Assembly (NCBI GenBank): GCA_958295875.1
Contig: OY282379.1
Location: forward strand, 310,001-374,000
Length of the DNA: 64,000 bases
Origin: an uncultured Pseudomonadales bacterium
GTDB lineage: Bacteria; Pseudomonadota; Gammaproteobacteria; Pseudomonadales; Azotimanducaceae
Direction: 5' to 3'
The number at the start of each line of letters is the position of its first letter. The stretch's first letter is position 1. Position numbers and translations under genes: made by a program. The notes below the pieces were generated by a model. That model worked only from the letters and a program-made list of their open reading frames with translations, made no database searches and was not told the DNA's origin. Positions 7,529 through 15,388 of the stretch are shown here, piece after piece.

Positions 7529-8998
7529 TCAGTTCGTCGAGAGTCTCTCCTCCGGCAGCGGCATCTCGATGCTGTCTTCGTTGCGGGCGCGGGTGAACGC
7601 GGGGCGCGGCGCGGCTGAGCGCACTTGTTCAAGCCAGAACACGCCATCGTAGGGTGCGCTGTTGCCGCGCGTTCCCACAAAGTCCAAGTCCCCATCGCCA
7701 TCTAAATCCCGCGCCACGAAGTGGTCAAACATGCCGCGTTTGCGCCGCGAGATGTCGTGCCGGCGCCATGCGGCTTCCACCGTGCCAGGATTCTCGAACC
7801 AACCGATGCGGCCCAAGGCCTGGGCGGCGGTCACCGCCTCATCGTCCGCGGCGCGGTCGCCGCGGCTGTAGCTGCCGGCCATCACGTCCAAGTCTCCATC
7901 GCCGTCGATGTCTCCCAAGGCGATGCCGGTGATGGAATCCGGCGCAAAGCGGCCAATGGGGTGCGGCTGCCAAGCACCATCGCTTTCCGACGGCTGAGCA
8001 AGCCAAACAAGCTGCAACGACGCTCGCTGCACCGGCGGGCCGCTGCCGGCCACGGTAACGATGTCCAGCCGGCCGTCCGCGTTGAAGTCTGCGTACGCTG
8101 CATGGAATGCCGCCGCCATAGCGCCATTGATGACGATGGGGCGCTCCCGGAAAGCCAACGCGCGCTCGCCGACGTTCTCGAAGAACACCAGCCGCGGGCC
8201 ACCGCGGATGCCGCCGAGTATGTCGAGGTCTCCATCGCCATCGAGATCAACGGGTTCGGAGTTATGCGGCACGGAATAGTTGCCGAGCACGGTCTCGCGC
8301 CAACCATCGGGAGACAGCGGGTTGCCGACCGCCGCAAACACCGAGATGGGCGTGAGGCGTTGGTAGTCCTCCGGTGTCGGGTTCTGCGCGCCCTTATTTG
8401 GCGCCACCGCCTCCGGGCGGCCATCGCCATCGAAATCCGCCAAGAAGACGCGAATGTAGGAGCCTCGATTGCGCGTCATCGGCAGGATGAGCCGTGGCCA
8501 TGTGGCAGTGCGCGCGTTCGCGCCGGGATTCTGGAAGTAGATGAGGTGCGACAGTTCCGCAGCGACCATGACGTCCAGATGGCCGTCGCCATTCACATCC
8601 CCCAAGGCGGCGTCTTCCGGCGCCGCGGCTGCAGCGCCTTCGGCGAGGGTGATGTTCGTCCAAACATGCGGGCTGTCCGAACCGAAGGCGATGCGCACAT
8701 GGCCATCCGGCCGCCCGTCGTAGAGCACATCGGACTCATGCACGGAAACGATGTCCTCAAAGCCGTCACCATCAAGGTCTCCCATCGTCAGGCCATCGCT
8801 GCCGCTGAAGTCCACCCCGCTTAGCCGGGCGTCGTCGATCAGGTGTTCGCGCCAACTGATGAAGGCGCCTTGGGGCGTTTGCGCGACGGTGGGCGTGTCG
8901 CCGACGGGCTGACCGGACGCTGCGGGGCCGATTACCGCGAGGGCTAGCGCCGCCGCGGCCAACGGACTGATTCGAGGGCAACGGCATCTAGAGGGCAT
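7529..8998 (-). CDS. Exported FG-GAP/VCBS repeat protein
   Basis: A protein of about 489 residues that begins with a signal peptide (hydrophobic AAAALALAVIGPAASG near residues 12-27). Seven Ca2+-binding FG-GAP/VCBS repeats follow, seen as GDLDGDGFEDIV, GDVNGDGHLDVM, ADFDGDGRPEAV, VDLDGDGDLDIL, ADFNADGRLDIV, GDIDGDGDLDVM and RDLDGDGDLDFV. Such repeats fold as a beta-propeller, usually in secreted or surface proteins. The start at 8998 is preferred over 9004 because GGTGAG lies six bases before it. No membrane anchor or sorting signal is visible; the function is unknown. Confidence 0.85.
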   Translation of the reverse strand: MPSRCRCPRISPLAAAALALAVIGPAASGQPVGDTPTVAQTPQGAFISWREHLIDDARLSGVDFSGSDGLTMGDLDGDGFEDIVSVHESDVLYDGRPDGHVRIAFGSDSPHVWTNITLAEGAAAAAPEDAALGDVNGDGHLDVMVAAELSHLIYFQNPGANARTATWPRLILPMTRNRGSYIRVFLADFDGDGRPEAVAPNKGAQNPTPEDYQRLTPISVFAAVGNPLSPDGWRETVLGNYSVPHNSEPVDLDGDGDLDILGGIRGGPRLVFFENVGERALAFRERPIVINGAMAAAFHAAYADFNADGRLDIVTVAGSGPPVQRASLQLVWLAQPSESDGAWQPHPIGRFAPDSITGIALGDIDGDGDLDVMAGSYSRGDRAADDEAVTAAQALGRIGWFENPGTVEAAWRRHDISRRKRGMFDHFVARDLDGDGDLDFVGTRGNSAPYDGVFWLEQVRSAAPRPAFTRARNEDSIEMPLPEERLSTN

Positions 8999-9074
8999 TG
9001 GCATCTCACCGTTGTGGGGCTCCCACACGACAGGCGGATGATACGCCGCGGGGCTGCGCGGGCCTTGCCGTTCC

Positions 9075-9390
9075 AGATGCCTGTGCCTTAGCGGTCCGTC
9101 TGGCCGGTGCCTCTGTCCCATCTAGCACGTCCGTCCCATCCCGCTCCTAAATGCCTGTCCCGTGTCGCTCTGCCTGTCCCCTTCCGATCCCCGCCGTTCC
9201 AGGTGCCTGTCCTCTTGCGATCCCTCTTGCGATCCCATTCCGCCCGTTACGGCGCACCTGGTGCCTGTCCCTTCCTATCCTAGTCGTTCTCGGTGCCTGT
9301 CCCCTTCCGATTCCGCTTGCGATCCGCTTGCTCCGCACGCCACTAGGTGCCGGTCGCGTTGCTCGCGTCTCTAGGTGCCTGTCCCGCTTC
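9075..9390. repeat. Cluster A of short interspersed GTGCCTGTCCC repeats
   Basis: About eight copies of a (G)GTGCCTGTCCC core occur in roughly 300 bp, some degenerate, at for example 9152, 9203, 9260, 9292 and 9374. They are often followed by (c)ttccgatcc or ttgcgatcc. The same core recurs at 19338-19463, 24774-24912 and 44725, always between genes. The stretch has no convincing gene. It resembles REP-type elements; a RAYT transposase as the mobiliser is a guess, and none is in the window. Confidence 0.8.
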
Positions 9391-9451
9391 CAGTCGGTCC
9401 CGCTTCCAGTCGCTTGCCCTGCCATCGGTGGGCCTCGCATCGCGAATCGCC

Positions 9452-9479
9452 TTGCACGTGATCCCTGAAGCTGTACAAT
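9452..9479 (+). promoter_or_regulatory. Putative promoter of the MerR-family gene
   Basis: TTGCAC (9452-9457), a 16-bp spacer, and TACAAT (9474-9479) place a start site near 9486, about 20 bp before the GTG start at 9506. The -10 lies in a GTACAA motif that recurs in the orphan promoter at 10436-10465, so it may be part of the regulator's own operator. Confidence 0.5.
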
Positions 9480-9505
9480 CATGGTCAGTCTCGTATTGGA
9501 CGATT

Positions 9506-10378
9506 GTGGACACGAACCTCTACAAGATCGGTGCCGCTTCGAGGGCCACGGGCATCTCGGTGGAGTGCTTGCGGCAATGGGAACGTCGTTACGGCCTCGA
9601 ACCGGCGACGCGCGTGGGCAAAATGCGGCTCTACGACGAGCCTCAGCTAGCGCGGTTGAAGAAACTGAAACAGCTGGTAGACCGAGGCGAGCCGATTCGC
9701 AAGCTGGTGGCGCTGCCACCAGCGGAGATCGACCGGCGGCTTGGCGAGCGTCGGCAACTCGGTGCCCCGCGCGTGGGCTTGGTGGGCGCCGAGCTTCTGC
9801 TCGCCGAACGCGAGCAAGGCGAGACGCGCCTTGATGCGCATGGCCGCTGGGCCAGCCCCGAGGCCTTTGTGGCACAGGCCGACGTACTGCCCGAACTGGA
9901 CGTGGTCGCGCTCTTGCTGCCCAGCTTAGATCCGCAGCGCATCGAGCAACACTTGGACTTTCTGCCCGAGGCCGCGCTGGTGGTCCTCTATCGGCTTGCG
10001 ACCGAGGCGGACTTGCGCACCGCAGCGGAGTTCGGCGTGACATTGCTCGCTTGGCCGGCGTCTTGGACGGAGCTCGAAGATGCCTGCCTAGCGCAGCCGG
10101 CCGGGGCGCTGCCGCTGGCGTCGCGCCGCTTCTCGGACGAGGAGTTGCTGCACATCGCAGGCGCAGCGCCAGCGGAGGACCAAGGCTGCATTCGCGGGCT
10201 CGTGGGGGTGCTGCACACGCTCAATGCCTATGTGGCGCACGCGGCCCGGTGCGAGGCGGGCGACGCCGAATTGCCCCAAACAGCCAGAGATGTGGACAAG
10301 GCTCGATCCGGTTTGGAGGCTTCGCTCGCGATGTTCGTGGAGCAATTTGGGCTAATCCACCGAAAACCGCCGGATTAA
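9506..10378 (+). CDS. MerR-family transcriptional regulator with large sensor domain
   Basis: A 290-residue regulator. Residues 1-70 form the MerR winged helix (YKIGAASRATGISVECLRQW, then YDEPQLARL). The remainder, from about residue 85, looks like an alpha/beta sensor domain similar in layout to LitR/CarH-type proteins, but I see no cobalamin-binding DxHxxG signature. It is therefore not confidently a B12 photoreceptor. GTG at 9506 is chosen because the MerR domain starts there and a promoter fits just upstream; the frame stays open further 5' through the repeat cluster. Autoregulation through the GTACAA motif is inference. Confidence 0.8.
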   Translation: MDTNLYKIGAASRATGISVECLRQWERRYGLEPATRVGKMRLYDEPQLARLKKLKQLVDRGEPIRKLVALPPAEIDRRLGERRQLGAPRVGLVGAELLLAEREQGETRLDAHGRWASPEAFVAQADVLPELDVVALLLPSLDPQRIEQHLDFLPEAALVVLYRLATEADLRTAAEFGVTLLAWPASWTELEDACLAQPAGALPLASRRFSDEELLHIAGAAPAEDQGCIRGLVGVLHTLNAYVAHAARCEAGDAELPQTARDVDKARSGLEASLAMFVEQFGLIHRKPPD

Positions 10379-10435
10379 CGGCAGAGATTCGTGCAATTGA
10401 TCGAAAAAAAAACAACATAAACCTATACAAGACCC

Positions 10436-10465
10436 TTGACGATGGTATTCTAGTTCCAGTACAAC
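10436..10465 (+). promoter_or_regulatory. Orphan sigma70-like promoter
   Basis: TTGACG (10436-10441), an 18-bp spacer and TACAAC (10460-10465) sit in an AT-rich island with an A-tract upstream. It points rightward, but the next plus-strand gene (mcrB) is more than 1 kb away and a minus-strand gene lies in between. A GTACAA core is shared with the merR promoter. Confidence 0.5.
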
Positions 10466-10471
10466 ATGTCC

Positions 10472-10600
10472 ATGAGTCTGGTTTTGATGGCGCGAACGGA
10501 TGGCTTCGGTTCTCACTCCTCCCAGAGTAATCCTCCCCCAAGCCGACGCTCTCCTTCAGCCGCTCCCTCACCGGAGCGGCTGACGCGCCCCTTTCTTCTC
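10472..10600 (+). ncRNA. Candidate small RNA or leader with strong terminator-like hairpin
   Basis: Downstream of the orphan promoter a transcript would start near 10472 and run into a perfect 10-bp stem (CAGCCGCTCC at 10557-10566, GGAGCGGCTG at 10573-10582), followed by a pyrimidine-rich ccctttcttctc. This arrangement (promoter, about 85 nt, hairpin) suits a small RNA. A 46-codon open frame beginning MSMSLVLMARTDGFG also fits and cannot be excluded. A second possible hairpin (gggttgg / ccaaccc, 10617-10654) lies beyond. No known RNA family was recognised. Confidence 0.4.
10557..10600 (+). terminator. Intrinsic-terminator-like hairpin
   Basis: A perfect 10-bp GC-rich stem with a six-base loop, followed by acgcgcccctttcttctc. 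The T content is moderate rather than a clean U-tract. Confidence 0.5.
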
Positions 10601-10793
10601 AGGTAGCCCTGCCGGGGGTTGGTCGAGGCTTAGGCCCCATGGGATGGGCCAACCCTCGGCCTTCCGCCCCCTCCCACAAGCGCTAGCGCAGTCCGTTTCG
10701 GAACTTGCGGCGGCCTTTCGGGCAACGACCACACCACACTGTACCGCTGGCGCTGGCCAGTACCAAGCGCTGCCCTACTATGGCTTCAGCGCC

Positions 10794-11228
10794 CTAACCG
10801 CCTTCCGAGCCGCTGCTGCCCCGCTTCACCAAACGTCGCCCCAGCGCGAACGCAGCCACGGCGACTGCTGGATGCCGAGTGAGCGCCAATGCAGCGGCTG
10901 CCGCCCCCACCCCGGCGATCAAAGCAAGTTGCGGGCTTCGCGCCCGACCTGCGGTGGCACGCGTTACCGTGTGCTCGCAGTTGTTGGTGAACGGGTTGTA
11001 TGCCCGCTCCTCGCGCCCCTCGGCGTAACGCAAGGCGCGATTCCGCTCGTGGGCGTCCATGTGCTGAACCCGCGCCCGCTTGCCGCGACAGAAGCCCTCG
11101 AACGTCGACACGTGCTCGCCCTTGAGCGGCGTGTTGTGCAACACCCGATCTTCGTTCAGCACGATGCCCCGGTGCATCACGGGGCCCTTACGACGAGAAA
11201 CGATGTCCCCAGGCGAGCGTTTGCTCAT
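10794..11228 (-). CDS. LRAT-domain (NlpC/P60-like) protein with C-terminal membrane segment
   Basis: A 144-residue protein preceded by AAAGGAG. It shows the LRAT pattern: GDIVSRRKGPVMHRGIVL with candidate catalytic His19, RVLH (His31), and the diagnostic NNCEH with nucleophile Cys84. LRAT-like proteins are permuted papain-fold enzymes that act as acyltransferases, phospholipases or amidases. A hydrophobic C-terminus (residues about 107-135) ending in RRLVKR suggests membrane attachment. It diverges from the McrBC operon. Small LRAT proteins are common in mobile regions; the substrate is unknown. Confidence 0.78.
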   Translation of the reverse strand: MSKRSPGDIVSRRKGPVMHRGIVLNEDRVLHNTPLKGEHVSTFEGFCRGKRARVQHMDAHERNRALRYAEGREERAYNPFTNNCEHTVTRATAGRARSPQLALIAGVGAAAAALALTRHPAVAVAAFALGRRLVKRGSSGSEGG

Positions 11229-11557
11229 GGGCTGCTCCTTTCGTTGGTGCGCACCAATTCGCGCACTCTAACCCAGCAGCAGAACCCGTTCCACAATGTG
11301 CAGCGGTTCACTAGGTAAGGTCTGACGGGTCGCCGTCCGGCGGCTGCAGGTCGCCAAAGGCGGGCTCGGCAGCGCCTTGGGTGCGGAACCTGCGAGAAAT
11401 GGCGCGATTCCGCCGTTTCAACGCGGCTTCCGACCTTTTGGCCCGCTCGGAGCGGACGGGCACCGGGAGCGCGCCGCCGGCCCCGCTCGGCGAATCGCGT
11501 CCACGCTCGGCGTGCTAATCTCTGTTGAGATCTACGGCCGACCGGATGGGAGGGGCC
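11229..11557. other. Intergenic region between LRAT gene and mcrB
   Basis: This 329-bp gap between divergent genes has no gene I can support. A short minus-strand frame (stop at 11311-11313, possible GTG near 11460) encodes a basic peptide with RAKRSEAALKRRNRAISRR and an acidic tail; it may be a remnant. The mcrB ribosome-binding site GGGAGGGG lies at its right end. Confidence 0.4.
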
Positions 11558-13012
11558 ATGGCATACACACCGATTGTCGACGAGCCCGACGTCAACGCCG
11601 CGCTTCAACGTTTTCGACAAGTGCTCAAAATCGAGGCTGACGTCTCTCACGAACACAAGGAATATGGGTTCTCGGCAGAGTACATGGGGATTCGGGATCA
11701 CGGCGGAAAGGTCGTGGAGCTCCGCGACACCAAGAGCTGCGAAGGCGCAAGAATCACCGTGCGAGCGGGGGGAGGTGTCGCTGGTCTATTTGTCAAGGGA
11801 GAGGACGGGAAGACGTACATTACTCACAACGGAAATTTCGACGGTGTAAGGCTTGACAAGTTCCGGGAACACACGCCGGGGAACAGATGGATCGATGTGG
11901 ATGGTGTTGAGCGTTTTCTCGTTACCGAAATCGACGGCGGCGTCAGCGATGCTGACGTACTTGAGGAAGTTGCCTCGTTCATGGCCAAGGTCGCTTTGGT
12001 GAAGACGATAGATGTCGTGCCAGCTAGACCAGAACAAAGTCAAGCGCCGGTGCTCAATTGGATCTTCTACGGCCCTCCCGGCACCGGCAAGACCTATCGA
12101 ACGGCACGGTACTGCGTGGAGACCTGCGAGGGAACGACCGGGCTGCCGGACGACCAGATTCGTCATCGTTACCGGGAGTTGATCAAGAGCGAACGGATTG
12201 AGTTCATCACCTTCCATCAGTCCTACGGCTATGAGGAGTTCGTCGAAGGATTGCGGCCAGCTCCATCCGAAGACGGTCAGGGCGGCCTTCGGCTAGAGCC
12301 GACTCCGGGCGTTCTCAAACGAATCGCTGATCGAGCGCGGAATGACCGAGAGTCGCCATACGTCCTCGTCATCGACGAGATCAACCGTGCCAACGTCTCC
12401 AAGGTGATGGGGGAACTGATCACTCTTCTCGAAGAGGACAAGCGCAAGGACGCCGAGCATGAGATCGCCGTCACGTTGCCACACTCCTGCGAGCCCTTCA
12501 CGCTTCCGGCGAACCTGCACATCCTTGGCACGATGAACACGGCCGACCGTTCCATCGCCCTGATCGACACTGCGCTGCGGCGCCGGTTCGAGTTCGATGA
12601 GATGGCACCCGATCCGAAGTTGCTGAAGGTGGTCGATGGAATCGATCTGAGTAAGGTGCTAACGGTCATCAACGAGCGACTTGAGTACCTCGTCGACCGA
12701 GACCATCTGATCGGCCATGCGTGGCTGATGAATGCCAGAACCAAGGAAGAAGTGGACCGGATCATGCGGCGCAAGATCATTCCGCTGATTGCAGAGTACT
12801 TCTACGAGGACTGGAGCAAGGTTCGCGCCGTGCTTGGGGACAAAGCCGGCTTCGTGGATCGCGAACGCCTCGCGCGGCCGCCCGGCCTTGACGACGCCGA
12901 AACGGATAAGCGCTACCGCTGGAAGGTATGCCCTGAGTTCCCTAAAGGCGCATACGATCTCTTGGTAAAGGGGCGATCAACAAACAACGCCGCCACCGAT
13001 GCGGATGAATAA
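11558..13012 (+). CDS. mcrB: McrB-like AAA+ GTPase subunit of a modification-dependent restriction system
   Basis: A 484-residue motor subunit. Walker A GPPGTGKT is at residues 172-179, Walker B VLVIDEINRANV is near 268, and the McrB signature GTMNTADRSIALIDTALRRR is near 324-343, so the AAA+ module is intact. Residues 1-150 carry a target-recognition region that does not look like the classical E. coli McrB DNA-binding domain; it may read a different modified base or structure. Start at 11558 follows GGGAGGGG. It overlaps mcrC by 14 bases. The complex cleaves modified foreign DNA; this role is family knowledge. Confidence 0.92.
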   Translation: MAYTPIVDEPDVNAALQRFRQVLKIEADVSHEHKEYGFSAEYMGIRDHGGKVVELRDTKSCEGARITVRAGGGVAGLFVKGEDGKTYITHNGNFDGVRLDKFREHTPGNRWIDVDGVERFLVTEIDGGVSDADVLEEVASFMAKVALVKTIDVVPARPEQSQAPVLNWIFYGPPGTGKTYRTARYCVETCEGTTGLPDDQIRHRYRELIKSERIEFITFHQSYGYEEFVEGLRPAPSEDGQGGLRLEPTPGVLKRIADRARNDRESPYVLVIDEINRANVSKVMGELITLLEEDKRKDAEHEIAVTLPHSCEPFTLPANLHILGTMNTADRSIALIDTALRRRFEFDEMAPDPKLLKVVDGIDLSKVLTVINERLEYLVDRDHLIGHAWLMNARTKEEVDRIMRRKIIPLIAEYFYEDWSKVRAVLGDKAGFVDRERLARPPGLDDAETDKRYRWKVCPEFPKGAYDLLVKGRSTNNAATDADE

Positions 13013-14228
13013 GGCGTGGGCCAAATCCTGCAAGGAAAACTGCTCGGTCAAGCTTGAAGACCGCCTAGCCGACCGACTGTACGCCGTTGCCGAACGGGCC
13101 AAGAGGCAGCTCAAGGTTCAGAGCGTGCTTGAACTTACGCGAAATGGCGTAAGGACATCGCAGGTAGTTGGCATCATCTCGGCCCCGGGCGCGACGCTTG
13201 AGATACTTCCCAAAATCGACGGCCCAAACGGGGCCGTTCGCAAGGCGCTCGTGCGGATGCTTGCCGTGGCACAGGGCTTGCGCGTGGCGGATGGCGAACT
13301 TACCGGTCTTGGCACGCAACGAAGCGACCTGCTGGAAGTGCTCATCGGCTTGTTCGCGAACCGGCTGCTCACCGCCGTGCGGCGGGGCTTGCCGCGCCGG
13401 TACATTGGCCAAGAGGAAGACTTGCAGCTGCTGCGTGGAAGGTTGAACGTCGTTCGCCAAGTGACCCGGTTCGCGGCTCGCCCGGACGTGCTGGCCTGCC
13501 GGTTCGACGAACTGTCTGAGGACACGCCGCTAAACCGCGTATTCAAAGCCGCCGTCCGCCGCCTCGCCGGCATCACGCGCTCCGCCGCCAACGCCCGGCT
13601 GTTGGCCGAACTCGCCGCTCGCTTGGAGTTCGCTGGCGATTCCGCTGCCCCTCTCAAGGAGCCGGTTCGCTTGGATCGCACCAATACGGCCTTTCACGAT
13701 CTTCACCGCTTAGCCTGCCTGCTACTGAGCGGAGACTGGCAGAGCATGGCAAGCGGCAAGTCGGTTGGCTTTTCGCTCCTGTTCCCAATGTACGAGCTGT
13801 TCGAGAAGTTCGTCAGCCGTTGCCTAGTCCAGGCGGTGCCACAGTGCCGCGTGAACCTACAGGACACATCGCACAGCGCATTGCAGGGGCGGCTGTTCCA
13901 TTTGCGGCCCGACGTCGTGATCGAAACGCAGGCCGGGCCAATTGTCCTCGATACCAAGTGGAAGGAGTTAAACCACGAAGACGGCAGGAAACTCGGTGTC
14001 ACACAGGATGATGTTTACCAGATGCTCACATACGGACAAGCCTACAAGGCCAAGCGGCTGGTGTTGTTGTATCCGTGGCACAGTGGATTGGAGGAGGGAT
14101 TCAACCGACGCTGGCGGGTGGAACGCACGAACCGGCATCTGGAAATCGCCACCGTTGATGTTGGAAATCCGTCAGGGGCTGTGTGTGCGCTGCGCAAGAT
14201 CGTTGGCGTCGATGGCGCTAGCCGTTAA
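12999..14228 (+). CDS. mcrC: McrC-like nuclease subunit
   Basis: A 409-residue partner of McrB. The N-terminal part (AERAKRQLKVQSVLELTRNG, LEILPKID) matches the McrC N-domain that stimulates the McrB GTPase. The nuclease is a PD-(D/E)xK fold seen as LRPDVVIET...IVLDTKWKEL, with Asp and the DTK triad near residues 308-327. The start overlaps mcrB by 14 bases, indicating strict co-translation. Both subunits look intact. Base composition of the pair seems less GC-rich than the metabolic genes around it, consistent with horizontal acquisition. Confidence 0.92.
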   Translation: MRMNKAWAKSCKENCSVKLEDRLADRLYAVAERAKRQLKVQSVLELTRNGVRTSQVVGIISAPGATLEILPKIDGPNGAVRKALVRMLAVAQGLRVADGELTGLGTQRSDLLEVLIGLFANRLLTAVRRGLPRRYIGQEEDLQLLRGRLNVVRQVTRFAARPDVLACRFDELSEDTPLNRVFKAAVRRLAGITRSAANARLLAELAARLEFAGDSAAPLKEPVRLDRTNTAFHDLHRLACLLLSGDWQSMASGKSVGFSLLFPMYELFEKFVSRCLVQAVPQCRVNLQDTSHSALQGRLFHLRPDVVIETQAGPIVLDTKWKELNHEDGRKLGVTQDDVYQMLTYGQAYKAKRLVLLYPWHSGLEEGFNRRWRVERTNRHLEIATVDVGNPSGAVCALRKIVGVDGASR

Positions 14229-14270
14229 GAACGCCTCGTTTCCTTACCCTTCCGCCAACGCACCCCCGCC

Positions 14271-15275
14271 TCAACCCAACAAATCAAGCGCCGCCTTCGC
14301 CCGCGCTGCGACGCCAGCCTTCTGGCGCTCCAAGTCCACACCGCGGCTCTCACCCATCGCGCCAACCAAGTAGCGCTTGTACACACCTTGGCCAATCGCA
14401 GCCAAGCGCCAGTGCGAGAAGGCGCGGTAGTAGCGAATCTGCGTGAGGTCTCGCCCCGTGGCTTCGGCATACCCTGCGCACACTTCGTCCCGGTCTAGGA
14501 AACCACCGGCGCCGGTGGCGGCCAGCGTGTCACCGGGCTCGCCGGGCAACGTCCAATTGTTCAGTAGGTAACCCAAGTCTGCCAACGGGTCGCCCAAGGT
14601 GCAGAGCTCCCAATCCAAAATGGCCCTGATGCGGCCAGCACCGACGATCATGTTGCCGAGGCGGTAGTCTCCATGCACGATGGCAGCGCCAACCTGCTCC
14701 GGCATGTCTTCGCGCAGCAGGCGCTCGCTCTCCTCCATCTCGGGGATCTCGTGGGTCTTGGTGGCGGCCCACTGCTTCGACCAGCGCCGCAGTTGCCGCG
14801 CCAAGTACGCTTCCTTGCGGCCAAGGTCGCCGAGGCCCACATCGTCCGGGTTGATGCTGTGCAGTTGCGCAAGCGCCGCGATGACATGCTCGCCAAGGGT
14901 TCCCCGCTGCGCCTCGGAGGTGTCCTGCAGGGCCGCAGCGTCGTGCGGCACCACGCCCTCCACAAACCGCATCAGATAGAACGGCGCATCATTCACCGAC
15001 GTGTCCTCGCACAAGCCGAGGGCTGGCGCCACGGGCACATCCGTGCCCCACAGCGCCGCGATGATGCGATGTTCGCGCCCCATGTCGTGGGCGCTCTCCA
15101 ACACATGGCCCAGCGGTGGCCGGCGCAGCACAAAGGCGGCGCCGCGCGCATCGATGAACTTGTAGGTGAGGTTGGAGTGGCCACCGGCGATGAGCGAGAA
15201 CTCAAGCGGCGGCTTGAGTTCCGGGATGCGCGTTTGCGCCCACTCCGTCACCCGATTCAGATGAATGCCCTGCAC
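14271..15275 (-). CDS. APH-family phosphotransferase (acyl-CoA-dehydrogenase-associated type)
   Basis: A 334-residue kinase-fold protein with VHGDYRLGNM near residue 199 and AILDWELCTLGDPLADLGY near residue 217, the APH catalytic and metal motifs. The extended LGDPLADLGY block is typical of the subgroup related to the N-terminal domain of human ACAD10/11, which phosphorylates 4-hydroxyacyl-CoAs. It is distinct from the other kinase at 4791-5795. It stands alone between mcrC (convergent) and an aminotransferase (divergent). The substrate is inferred only from the subfamily. Confidence 0.85.
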   Translation of the reverse strand: MQGIHLNRVTEWAQTRIPELKPPLEFSLIAGGHSNLTYKFIDARGAAFVLRRPPLGHVLESAHDMGREHRIIAALWGTDVPVAPALGLCEDTSVNDAPFYLMRFVEGVVPHDAAALQDTSEAQRGTLGEHVIAALAQLHSINPDDVGLGDLGRKEAYLARQLRRWSKQWAATKTHEIPEMEESERLLREDMPEQVGAAIVHGDYRLGNMIVGAGRIRAILDWELCTLGDPLADLGYLLNNWTLPGEPGDTLAATGAGGFLDRDEVCAGYAEATGRDLTQIRYYRAFSHWRLAAIGQGVYKRYLVGAMGESRGVDLERQKAGVAARAKAALDLLG

Positions 15276-15388
15276 AGCGCCCTCCGCCGCCTCGTTCTAG
15301 CGTCTTGTTACCCGCTTCAACGCCGTGGCGTCAATGCCCACGCCCGCCAATGCTTGACCTCGCACCCCTGCCGACGGACGATGCGCCC

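Noticed and set aside
10644..11318. 224-codon plus-strand frame opposite the LRAT gene
   Set aside because: The minus-strand protein has the NNCEH and His motifs and a ribosome site; this frame has none.
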